Of a DNA stretch of 64,000 bases, positions 35,819-45,624 are shown piece by piece; the stretch's first letter is position 1, and each line of letters opens with the position of its first letter. A program made the position numbers and the translations under genes. Where the stretch lies: the NCBI GenBank assembly GCA_907163375.1, contig CAJQUW010001671.1, positions 124,001-188,000 of the forward strand. The letters run 5' to 3'. This DNA comes from Prostheceraeus crozeri. Lineage: Eukaryota; Platyhelminthes; Polycladida; Euryleptidae. Under the pieces are notes generated by a model. That model saw only the letters and a list, made by a program, of their open reading frames with translations. It was not told the DNA's origin and searched no databases.

Positions 35819-36134
35819 TGTCGGATGATTTTCAACATGACCTCAATCGCATGTCTGTTGCAAGAGAAGTCATTCGACGTGATTCTCGGCAGTGAAAGTT
35901 GTTTCGTTAAGTCGCTACGTACGGATGAATTCAAATGCGTGATGACGTCATTGGTGATATGCGCATGAAGACAATAGTATGGGAGCAGGATGGAAGCGTA
36001 CAAGCAAGCGTCAGATTTTAGACGAACTGATGCATTAATTACATCTTTATCACGGGCAGTGACGAACAGGCATCAAAATGCAAGCGTAATAGCAGCATTT
36101 TTATCTGGAGATTCATTTTCAGTTTACTGTCAAA

Positions 36135-36345
36135 ATGGTGAAGTGCTGTATCTTAGGATGTATCAACAATGCCAATGCTGAACGTAAAAATACAATATTA
36201 GCTTCCATACAGATTCCTAACAAAAGCTTCCTTGTTCATTAAATGATGTCGAAGCATAGGGCGTAGAGACTTTATTCCTGATAAACATAGTTGTGTATAC
36301 TCTGACCACTTCGCCGAAGTCGGCAAGACAAAGAATGTGTGATAT
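36135..36345 (+). pseudogene. Decayed THAP zinc-finger domain
   Basis: From 36135 the plus frame reads MVKCCILGCINN and later IQIP. After a stop and in another frame come RRDFIPDK and CVYSDHFAE. This is the THAP pattern: C-x4-C near the start, basic/aromatic centre, then the F-x-P-x-K...C-x2-HF end. The expected Cys before the final His region is Tyr here (YSDHF). The frame is broken at least once, and the C-terminal AVPTLF box is missing. THAP domains occur in host proteins and in P-type transposases; nothing nearby decides which. Confidence 0.6.
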
Positions 36346-36909
36346 GCTATCTTACTTGACCAATGTCGAATACATCAGCCTCTTTCGCTAGCAACCTAAC
36401 GCAATCCTATGTTTGAAAATGATTTTATTGAAAATGACTTTTTCTCAAAATGACTTCTGTCTCAAAGTGATCTAAATTCAATGATTTCGCAATAGAATAA
36501 TATTTAAGACTTTTCTTAGCAATACCGCAAATTAGAACCACTGCGATACATCGAAATATCCATATTATCTTTATTTTAGACAAAATGTTGCCAAATATAC
36601 ATCCATCTTTCATCATATTGTTGAATAAATAAAATATGACTTCAGAAATTGTCAGCGGAATTTGATGGATTATTGTTAATTCACTCTCATTGGGAAGATC
36701 ACCAATGACGTCATCAGGAACTTTTGCATCGCCTTCTACGCTCTGACGATTCGGCTTGGGCGTCTTTGAATGGATTGATTCAAGTATTTAGAGTCAGACC
36801 TTCGATAACATGCAACATGTTATTAATTCATACAAATCAAATATGTAGTTGACTGCTAGATGTAAAACTGTTTGCATTCAAGAGTACGTCAATGTACCGG
36901 GTGTGTGCC

Positions 36910-38325
36910 AAGAAAAGTGACGAAAACTAAATGCTTATAACTTCGTCAGTTTCCATTCGATTGAGCTGAAATTTTGCATGCAAATGTAAAATACCCATAA
37001 GTTTTTGTTTGTAAAGTATGAAACTTGAACATTGAGTACTCACAAGAAAAGCGGGAATAAGCTCGAATCTTGTATATTTCCAATGGTGGAATTCAAGATA
37101 TCGGACATGATGACATGCGATTTCCATCCATCAATCGTGATGATCATAGCACGTTTTTCCAGCATGATTCAGAAATCATGGTACGGTAAAGATTGATTTT
37201 GCGACTAGAAAAAACTTGATGGACTGCAAAGTACGGAAATATTAATAAGTTTGCTGACCTATTTTAAAAATGAAAACATTTATAACGTCAAACTTTGTTG
37301 TATGACAGGGAGTCAGAAAGTCTCAATCATGAGTAATCCCAAAGCTGTCGACCATCTTCAGAAATGCATTTTTGTAATCTGCAAGAGTGCAACATTTTGA
37401 TGAAATATTACAATAAAAGGGGTGTAAAACGCTTTTTAAGTTACCTGGATAAAATGCCTCAACAGCGTCACGTACGTAGTTCACGGAATCTTGCCGTACA
37501 TGCGTGAATGCCTCCGGAAACCGATCAGTCAAATCGGCTAATTCTCGAACAGGTCGGAACACTCTTAAAAAGTCCCCATAGAAAGTAATTGTATGAATCA
37601 AGATCGGGTGATCTTGGAGGCTATTTAATATTAAAATGACGTCCAACAATCTGCGTGTCAAATAAATCCTGTAGAAGTTCTTCGACAAATTGGAATCCCT
37701 GGCACATTGTCTTAAGACAACGTTGTCACCAATGACAGCGGATGGACGACGACCAGAATTTCCTTTGTTACATCTTTTGAGAGTCCCGTTGTGCACAATT
37801 TTTTTAATTGTGTGTCTTATGTCACATTCACTTGCCATTGGACAATGTGTGTTTTTGTTTGAGCAATGTGTATTAAACGCGCGAGCTGCCTTCATTGCAC
37901 ACTTGCTGCACGCAAAATAAAATTCAATCTGCAAAATGTACTGTGCTGTTGTGAACTTCATTTGTATTAAATTTGCTAAAAACAGCATCTTTGACGATCA
38001 TTTTCATCTAGGCTTAATCACATTTTCATATCAGACCAATCCTTGACGTGCTATGTTGGTGGACTTTCGTGCTATGTATGCTGGAAAAACGTGCTATGAT
38101 CAGGATTGATGGATGGAAATTGCATATCATTATGTCCGATATCTTGAATTCCACCACTGGAAATACACAAGATTCGAGTTTATACCCGTTTTTCTCTAAG
38201 AGTACTCAATGGTCAAGCTTCATACTTTGCAGACAAAACCTTCTGGGTATTTTACATTTGTATGCAAAAAGTCAGCTCAATCGAATTGACGAAATTATAA
38301 GCGTTTAGTTTTCGTCACTTTTCTT
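36910..38325. repeat. Inverted-repeat unit enclosing a 221-codon ORF
   Basis: The arms 36910-37165 and 38078-38325 are inverted copies of each other (shared AAGTGACGAAAACTAAA, TCGATTGAGCTGA, TGGTGGAATTCAAGATATCGG, GAAAAACGTGCTA, with scattered differences). The 0.9 kb between them carries the minus-strand ORF 37323-37988. No target duplication or transposase motif is seen. It is either a gene-carrying foldback element or an old inverted duplication around a gene. Confidence 0.8.
37323..37988 (-). CDS. Unknown Cys-rich protein between inverted repeats
   Basis: 221 codons from an ATG. I do not recognise the family. The N-terminus is moderately hydrophobic and may be a signal or anchor (a second ATG begins MKFTTAQYILQIEFYFAC). 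A Cys-rich stretch follows (CSKC, then C at HCSN, HCPM, SEC and RCNK), then a long, probably helical C-terminal half (KNFYRIYLTRRLLDVILILN; VNYVRDAVEAFYPGN) with SSKCC near the end. The open length is well above that of neighbouring chance frames at this AT content. The enclosing 250-bp inverted repeats suggest transfer or mobility. It could be a secreted helical protein, but that is speculation. Confidence 0.5.
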   Translation of the reverse strand: MLFLANLIQMKFTTAQYILQIEFYFACSKCAMKAARAFNTHCSNKNTHCPMASECDIRHTIKKIVHNGTLKRCNKGNSGRRPSAVIGDNVVLRQCARDSNLSKNFYRIYLTRRLLDVILILNSLQDHPILIHTITFYGDFLRVFRPVRELADLTDRFPEAFTHVRQDSVNYVRDAVEAFYPGNLKSVLHPFYCNISSKCCTLADYKNAFLKMVDSFGITHD

Positions 38326-39348
38326 GAGAGACCCGCTATTAGTGATATTTCTTCTTAGCGACCTTTCCAGGTATTGATCTAGATATCCATGCTGTTGTAT
38401 CAAATGGAAATTGATACATTCCTATAACGCATAGTTTAGTTCAGATATCTCTGGTCTTCCAATGATCTTAGTGTATTATATGAAAAAATATCACACAGAA
38501 ATTTTCATGAATTCCTAGATGACTAAATATCACATATACATAGTTTGAAGAGCTGGGGTTCAACCGAAAAGGTCTGTTGGTGTATTGCTATAAGCACATA
38601 AAAGAACTGCTTCATAATTTTGCGAAATAGAAGCTTAGATTGGAGACCTGTTTGCTTCTTAGGGTCCATCGACGAATTCCATCTTAATTGAGCGCATACT
38701 GTAATCTGCCACTTTCCATTGATGCTGATACCCCGCTTGTTGGTATGTTATGCTCCATAACATGCAACAGCAAGATTTCACGACTTCGGTCTTGTGTGTT
38801 GATTAAATGGCGCAGAATTTTCTTCAATCATTGAGCAACCTCGAAGGACATGCTTCATTCTTGATGCTGCTATAAGTTCACTCATTCTTAGAGGAAGTCA
38901 TGAAATGCACAATTTTTAGCCGACAAACTTTGAATGCCATCAGAGTTAGACGGACCATTGAACCATATGCATTTTATCAAGCTTGAGTCATGCTATCTTG
39001 AATATGATATGTCATGCTATATTTCAAGAATGTCGAGATTCAAAGTTTTCTTTCTTTCCATGCGCGTCATTGGGATCTGAGTTGTAAGTTAGAGAACAGC
39101 AATTTGACACCATTGATGTAGTGGTAGGCTAAAAACAGAATTGATGGAAATTCATGCCGTCTTCATGCGGTAAATGTCACGAATGGAAATGAATGGATTT
39201 GGATATTTCCATGGACTCTTGCATGGATTTCCATAGCATCAAGAAATCTATGATTATTGCCTGATGTATTCAGTGTATTATGTACATAACAAACGGAAAC
39301 CATCAGATATCGCACTCCGAATTACAGGTAAAACTATGCGTTATGATA
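38326..39348. other. No gene recognised
   Basis: About 1 kb of AT-rich sequence, with GGAAATGAATGG / TGGATTTCCAT-type short repeats at 39120-39240. Confidence 0.35.
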
Positions 39349-39446
39349 GATATCATACGATACTTTCAAGCATTATCCTATAACAAACTCCAGCCTGCGG
39401 CCGTCGTTTGTTATGTTGATAATGCTTTCAAATATTGTTTGATATC
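39349..39446. ncRNA. Pre-miRNA-sized imperfect hairpin upstream of gene A
   Basis: Arms 39349-39388 and 39406-39446 pair: GATATCA, AGCATTATC-type and ATAACAAAC blocks match their inverses with small mismatches and a bulge, around a 17-base loop. The ~98-base size and near-continuous pairing suit a miRNA precursor, but a MITE remnant or cruciform is equally possible. It lies about 150 bp before the gene A start. Confidence 0.3.
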
Positions 39447-39594
39447 CTATACTTATTGTAGAGAGCGATAAAAGCATAGTTAATGTTTATGGTCTACAAG
39501 ATATTCTTCAACTGGATGTTAGTGAAGATTGTGTCCATAAAGTTTAACATACTTTAGCAAAGGCGGTTAGTTCACTTTGCAACTGATAGCAGTG

Positions 39595-41613
39595 ATGAAT
39601 AGTATTTGTCAATCTTTGCACTTCTTGCCTGATTTGCATGACAACATAAATGGTTTACAAATGTATTACAGCAACTGGTTAAAAGATGGAGATATAGGTG
39701 AAACCACAAATCAATCAAGTGTTCTGCCTGATTCCCGGAAAAAGGGTATCACTTTTAAGGGTGTTGGTGATTCAATGCGCGCCGGCAAAATAGGGAAGTC
39801 AAAAACCTCAGGCATTTTACCTGAATTACAAAAGAAAGTCATCACCTTCATTAGCGACGAACATAACTTGAGACGTCGAAAAAGTTACAGTGTAATACCA
39901 AGAAAGTCAACATTCAAACTGCCACTTTTACCTACGTCAAGTGATTCTTCTTGCACATCACCAACTTTAGATTTTAGTGAATCAATGGATTTAAGTTTTC
40001 AAGGAGAAGAATTGAAACTAACCCTAGTTTGGAAGAGAAAAATTGAATGCGATGAAAAAAGAAAGAAGAAGAAGCCTACACCTTTGGTTCACAATAAACA
40101 AAAACATACTGCTATGACAGAGAAAGCATCCACAGATAAAAAGCCAACAACGTATGATTCAATATATTTTTCTTTTATACGATCAGGAGGAAGCTCTATA
40201 TCATCAGGACTGAAGCAAGATAGACATATCATATCGAGTTCTGTCAGCAATCTCAAAGCTTCAGTCACTCATGTACTTTATGAAGCAAACAACGCAGACA
40301 AAAGAGTTCACGTCAAAAAAGTCGCTCCGGGCTATGATGATATTTCAATAGTCTATGTCATGCCCTTACATTTTCAAAGATATTACAACATTTCGAATTA
40401 CAACCCTATTGCCGATGCCGAGCATCGGGGGTCCAAAAAGAAGGAGTTTCCTGCACTGAAGTTTGCTAAACCGAATACTCGAGTCGATGATGTTATGAGA
40501 TTGCTTGTTTGTGACAAATTCATTGATGAGGATACTCCGCTAATTATTCAGAAAAGAATGTCTATCTTTGTGAAAAAACGGGCTGCTATGCGTCCTTTGC
40601 ATCTCAGAAGTGTGGATTCAATGCCATCAAGAATGTCTCAGGAACTATTGAAAATAAAGCGTAACTTCTTGAAACCAGATGGAATGATGAAGCCTGCAAC
40701 TGGAAACATTGCAGTACATAAAAATTATTTAAGCTTCAAAGATACTTTGTTTTCTTGCAGCGGTAGCATCTTGATTGAATTAGAAAATGAATTTGATTGC
40801 TACAAATTCTTCTACAAACAGCTAATTGATGATCATATCAAAAATTTGATTCTCCCTAAACAATTATTAGTAGAAACTGAAACAACAAAGATTGGTGATA
40901 TGTTAGCCGAAATGATCGATCAATTGATCGACGGAGGCTTTAAGCCTTGCAGTTTTACAAGATTGAATATGATGAAATTCATTGGAGCTAGTGAATACAA
41001 CCCAGTCCTTCTTGCTCAAATGGCAAGCAGTGTTAATATATGGCTCGATAAGTTATTTTGTGCTCTTCAATCAAATTATCGAACAATAAGAGAGGAGGCA
41101 TGCGTTACTCTATGTTACATGACGACAAATTTCCTGCTTATGAAAGAAATTAATCTGCATAAGATTTTTGATGTGTTTCAAGATTTCATTGATTCAGCAA
41201 TTCATGCAACAGAGCGTTTGCCGGAATCTTTCACCGAATATTACATCGTCATCTGTCACATTATGCAGTATTGTCCATCTCCTTCCATCATTGAGCCATT
41301 ACTTGAGAAAATCAATAACCTAGATATCAGCAAGCTCAAGATCTATTGGTCCCGAATTATCTATTTTGCCTACAAGTATTGGCCGGATGTAACACTTGGA
41401 TTGAATAATGACTATCTGTTACAGAAAGTGCTAAATATTTTAGAGACAAGCTTGTTTGTTCCTGAAACAAGAAAACACGCGCGCATGGCACTATATCATT
41501 TTGCAAAGCGAACTCGCATTCACACTCGCCTCTTCACAGTGAAAGTCGACAGATGTCTATTCAGGTATGAGAAAGACAAGAATTGTGCCAATAGTTCGGA
41601 AACACCTGAATAA
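39595..41613 (+). CDS. Gene A: unknown intronless gene, helical-repeat protein
   Basis: 672 residues from the first ATG (the open frame begins slightly upstream at a TTG). I do not recognise the family. The first ~200 residues are basic, Ser-rich and probably disordered, with one short motif shared with gene B (TLVWKRKIECD versus SVAWKMMVECD). Residues ~215-660 form a conserved, helix-rich domain like ARM/HEAT solenoids: ADKRVHVKKVAPG, MRLLVCDKFID, SILIELENEFDCYKFFYK, MMKFIGASEYNP, REEACVTLCYMTTNF, CPSPSIIEPL, YWPDVTLGL and ALYHFAKRTRIHTRLFT. About half of these positions are kept in gene B. Single exon, no hydrophobic segment. An AATAAA lies at 41896-41901. Confidence 0.8.
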   Translation: MNSICQSLHFLPDLHDNINGLQMYYSNWLKDGDIGETTNQSSVLPDSRKKGITFKGVGDSMRAGKIGKSKTSGILPELQKKVITFISDEHNLRRRKSYSVIPRKSTFKLPLLPTSSDSSCTSPTLDFSESMDLSFQGEELKLTLVWKRKIECDEKRKKKKPTPLVHNKQKHTAMTEKASTDKKPTTYDSIYFSFIRSGGSSISSGLKQDRHIISSSVSNLKASVTHVLYEANNADKRVHVKKVAPGYDDISIVYVMPLHFQRYYNISNYNPIADAEHRGSKKKEFPALKFAKPNTRVDDVMRLLVCDKFIDEDTPLIIQKRMSIFVKKRAAMRPLHLRSVDSMPSRMSQELLKIKRNFLKPDGMMKPATGNIAVHKNYLSFKDTLFSCSGSILIELENEFDCYKFFYKQLIDDHIKNLILPKQLLVETETTKIGDMLAEMIDQLIDGGFKPCSFTRLNMMKFIGASEYNPVLLAQMASSVNIWLDKLFCALQSNYRTIREEACVTLCYMTTNFLLMKEINLHKIFDVFQDFIDSAIHATERLPESFTEYYIVICHIMQYCPSPSIIEPLLEKINNLDISKLKIYWSRIIYFAYKYWPDVTLGLNNDYLLQKVLNILETSLFVPETRKHARMALYHFAKRTRIHTRLFTVKVDRCLFRYEKDKNCANSSETPE

Positions 41614-41895
41614 CTCAGATCTGGAATAATTGAATTGTAGGATAGAAACTTGATCACTGGAAATCAAAATATATTAGCAAACGAGAGTAAAAGTAAAACT
41701 CTTCAATTTTGCATTCACAGTAATACAGTATGGTAATGACAGCTGAATCATAAATTATTTATGTACGAGAGGTAGGGACAATTGCTTTATATGTACATGT
41801 ACATAGTGAAAATTTATAGTTTTATGGTACCGTACGTATTTATATGAAAATGTCTTTTTACCAACTTTTCTTTACAAAAATCTCTGTGATGATCA

Positions 41896-41901
41896 AATAA
41901 A
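41896..41901 (+). promoter_or_regulatory. Candidate polyadenylation signal of gene A
   Basis: AATAAA about 283 bases after the gene A stop codon; the first canonical signal I noticed downstream. Confidence 0.4.
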
Positions 41902-41913
41902 ATGAAAGATCAA

Positions 41914-42616
41914 ACTTATGTGTTTTTGATTCTCCAGATGAGTAGAACTATGACTTCAATAGCAGCCAAATTTGTATATGATTACATCGGTGATAGGCAG
42001 GGAAATGGTCAATAATAATCCACAACAGTGGACACAAATCCAATGCGTTTCCAACTGATAAACCTCATAAGTGTCATTCATTGAATCCACAATTGATCAG
42101 TGCTCTTTTCGATATTCGATTTCGAACGCCGTTTCCAAATTGGCTTCTAGAATAAGTGTTGGAGCCGGCCCTACTTTTGGGGTTCAAGTCCAGTCCGTTG
42201 ACTTCAGACCGAAGGCCCGCCGAGGCCCGTGACAATTTTTGCTTCCTAGACCCAAATCCGTTAGTTCTCTTAACTTGAGGCCCATTATGATGTAGTCATT
42301 AAATAAGTATTGTAGTAATGATGGATTTATCAACATTCAACATATGTATTGTTTAAGACATTGCAAGCAAAAGCAAGTGCAAGTTCCAGTCACGAGAGGG
42401 CGCTATATTGCCGGACATTAACATTTACATGTATACATCAGCTACATGAGCTAAAACAAATTGATCAGAATGTCATGTCATAGAAAGTGCGTGATCTAAT
42501 CAAGGTCACGAAGCACAAACTGGTCGGACAGCGAGAACCGGTTACAATAGAATTTAAACAGTAGTGTGATGGAAATGAAGAACGGAAAAACAAACAGATG
42601 AACACTCACACGCTCA
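41914..42616. other. No recognisable feature
   Basis: The stretch 42162-42290 is GC-richer (GGAGCCGGCCC, AAGGCCCGCCGAGGCCCG), probably a repeat remnant; no coding signal. Confidence 0.35.
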
Positions 42617-42935
42617 TGTGATTAATACTATATCTATCACCATGAAAAATAGGTCTCAGAGTAACACGACTACTTCTTTTCATAGGTGTAACCTCAACAT
42701 GTTCATCATCATCCCAAGAATCGAGCTGTGGGTTTATTCTCTCTTCGACAAGTTCTGTCCAATAAGGGAATTTGTACGTCCGGTATCGATTGGCCTTTCG
42801 ATTCGTCCTTTGGCCATTCGCGTGCGCTGGGTCAGCAGCAGCGGTGGTGGAACGAAAAATAAAGTGGGTGGGGACTGTATCCAAATTAGCTTCATCTAGT
42901 TTCCAATCGCTCTCCTTCCCCACTTCTTGGAAATG
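42606..42935 (-). CDS. Possible terminal coding exon of an unidentified gene
   Basis: A minus-strand frame of high complexity and higher GC than its flanks ends at 42606. An AG acceptor-like site preceded by T-rich sequence lies at about 42932-42936 (TTTGTTTATGCATTTCCAAG). The peptide contains KESDWKLDEANLD, YKFPYWTELVEERINPQLD and DDDEHVEVTPMKRSSRVTLR. That is charged, non-repetitive and protein-like, but I recognise no domain. Upstream exons would lie at higher coordinates and were not found. Confidence 0.35.
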   Translation of the reverse strand, partial: HFQEVGKESDWKLDEANLDTVPTHFIFRSTTAAADPAHANGQRTNRKANRYRTYKFPYWTELVEERINPQLDSWDDDEHVEVTPMKRSSRVTLRPIFHGDRYSINHMSV

Positions 42936-43328
42936 CATAAACAAAATCTGATATAAATTTATAAGGAATTTGTGACGGAAACATCTGCACAAAATACATC
43001 AATCTGTAGTTTCCGACACTGTGTCAGCATTTTCTCTAAAAGCGTTGAGAATCCCAAGAATGGGCAGTTTTAACATTTCTCGGCATTAAATGAATTGAAG
43101 GGCTAAGTAAGGATTAGCCCCCATCATTTAAAAAGTGGGAGCTTAAGCCCCTAAAGCCCCCACCTTCCGAACCGCTGGCCAACACTCACAACATCTTTCA
43201 TTTAAAAGCCAATGTGGTATACTGTTGGATATACCGGTATTACCTATATATTAAGTAAATTGCTCAGAGCAGTCACGCATAGCCTATGCGCATTGTATCA
43301 TAAATAAAGTAAATAAATTTACAAAACA

Positions 43329-43347
43329 TCTCTCTCTCTCTCTCTCT
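43329..43347. repeat. (TC)n microsatellite
   Basis: Uninterrupted TC dinucleotide run of about 19 bases. Confidence 0.9.
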
Positions 43348-43462
43348 TACGGTTAATCGTAAAGAGTGGCGCAGCTAAGATTTTCGGGAAGGATTAGGTC
43401 TAGCAGTTGTCTCATGAACTTGCTTATTTTGCGCAACCACATGGCTAAATGGGCCAATCCAC

Positions 43463-45212
43463 GGTAACGCTCGCCACATTTGATAACAAAACGCGATCGA
43501 AAACCAACATTCTCCATGACACGATATCCTTTTTGAATATTCTGAAGATACAGTTTGATGTAACACGACATCGGCCTATTACATACAATATGTCAATTTC
43601 ATACTATCTCTACATTTGTGTACAGAGATCATTTAATATGGTAGCGCTCGCGACAGGGATAAATATTTCATTATAGATTTTTTGAGGTTGGATGGATATT
43701 TTATCTAAACTAAAGTAGCTGTTGTCTCAAAAACGAAATGATAGATAAATAATGAACAGTTGATGATTTCTTCATGCTTGAATAGATTACTGAATGCACC
43801 GATTGCAAGATTTCAATCAATCTTGACAGTAACGCTCGCGACATTATCTAATGAAATTACGGATAACATAAATTTTGCCATTGAATTGGTCATCACAGAA
43901 GATAATAATAATGAAGATTACAAGATTAAACGATTAGTTTAGAAACAGCACACCAAACATTTTATTTTTACCGGAATCATAACACAGAAGTTAAGCATAA
44001 TGCAAGATGAACGTCTACATCGGAAAGTACTATATCTTGGGGAGCTACACTAGGTGACATGCCACGCTCAATCACGCGTAATTACACATGACCCCAAACA
44101 TCCGTGGCTTTGCGGGACATTGCTGCAATATCTGTTATATACATGTAAGTTAGTATAGTTGGCAGTTCTGTTATACAGACTTTGCGTCTCATGTGTCTGC
44201 ATGTATCCGAGACTAAGCAATGTGATAGGACCTCAATTTCATGCTCAGGGAAGACGCGGTACATCTTAGTGGTTCAAGCGGCAGCGCAGACAACCGTAGA
44301 CGACACGCAAACTATAAACGCTCGCCCGCGCGTATTCATAAACATTTCCCATGTTTTAACAGCATCAGATCAAGTGATTTCTGACTCTTAGTGCAGCGCG
44401 TATGTGCGCGGGTAGAAGAATAGAATGTCCTTAACCACGGATGTTTGGGGTGTTCCGTAATTACGCGTGAATCACACGTGGCATGTCACCTAGTGCATAG
44501 CCTTGAATCATGAAGAAGCTTTTGTCACTTAAGGAAGAAACTTCCCTTGCCTTAACGAGTCTTTCTCTGACTTAGGACAGGAAATGGAAATTCTTTAGTC
44601 CTTGCACATACCTCCCCCGCTTTTGCCCTTGTACTTAGGCCTACAAGACCAGGCCTCGCTTTGGCCTAAATTAATGATTAATGTCAGTAGGCCTACATGA
44701 ATTGATTTTGTCTGTGCTGTAGGTTAAACAACTTCAATAAAGGATTGGGCGTATTAATGAATGCCAAATATAGTCCAGATTGGTATTGCTATCTTAATTT
44801 CAATAACAAATAGAAATAGATAATTGCAATTAGGCCAACAATCAGACTACTGGTACATCAATTTGCATTTGTCCGTAATTAATTACACTTTCTGAGTAAT
44901 TGACACAACCTGATATAGACCTACTTGTAATATCGAATTAGAGATCTCGAGATCTCAGTATTTGATGAATATTGATTCTCGAGATTGAGATTCGAGGTCG
45001 AGATTAAATTCACAAAGTGTATGTCATGGTAACGCTCGTGACAGACATTAAAATTTATTATCTACCAGGAAATAGACTTAGAATAACTTTGTTGATTATC
45101 ACACTGATTAGCATTCATTGAAAGTCGATAATCTTTGGTAGCATAAGCTGGCTAATCATTCTTGTCTCCGAAAAAACTTATTCTATATATATTTTCGGTA
45201 ACGCTCGCGACA
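43463..45212 (+). repeat. Five copies of the 16-mer GGTAACGCTCGCGACA
   Basis: Copies at 43463, 43640, 43828, 45028 and 45197 (all plus strand, 0-2 mismatches). Spacings are 177, 188, 1200 and 169 bp. Removing the 448-bp MITE inside the long gap leaves 752 bp, about four further periods. The sequence between boxes is AT-rich and poorly conserved. This suits a decayed satellite with one retained box per monomer. Confidence 0.7.
44048..44495 (-). mobile_element. MITE-A copy 3, complete, inverted
   Basis: A 448-bp copy with termini CACTAGGTGACATGCCACG / CGTGGCATGTCACCTAGTG. Interior blocks match 3052-3455 in reverse orientation (for example AATGTGATAGGACCT). Slightly longer than copy 2 owing to internal indels. 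Confidence 0.85.
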
Positions 45213-45624
45213 TTTTAATATAGAAATTTAATATTTTCTAAAGAGTCATAATTAACTTTGACAGAAAGTTGTCTTTCAGATACATTGACTAACGTGAAAT
45301 TTTATAGCAACACAAACGATTTTTCAACTTAATATTGTCATTTTCATGTACAAAATGCATTGAAGCACACAGCTCATAAAATAGGGGCATAATTGAAGCT
45401 TATATAATAGCTTTTAGACTACCCTTTGTCATCTATGCAGACATATTTCAGATCTTTACCTAGCATGCGTCTGAACTTTAGACTATGTATTATATCATGG
45501 TCATTGGCACAATTCGTAAAAAATTGATTTGAAATTTTACTTCGAAGCAACCAATTCGTGGTTTTACCCAAATACTATTATAGACAAAAGAAACAATGCC
45601 TTGCATCATTTTACTGTATTTTAC
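44496..45624. other. No gene; GAGATCTC palindromes and two of the 16-mer boxes
   Basis: AGAGATCTCGAGATCTC near 44940 and ATTCTCGAGATTGAG nearby resemble the palindromes at 22420-22500. Otherwise no feature beyond the 16-mer boxes listed separately. Confidence 0.4.
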
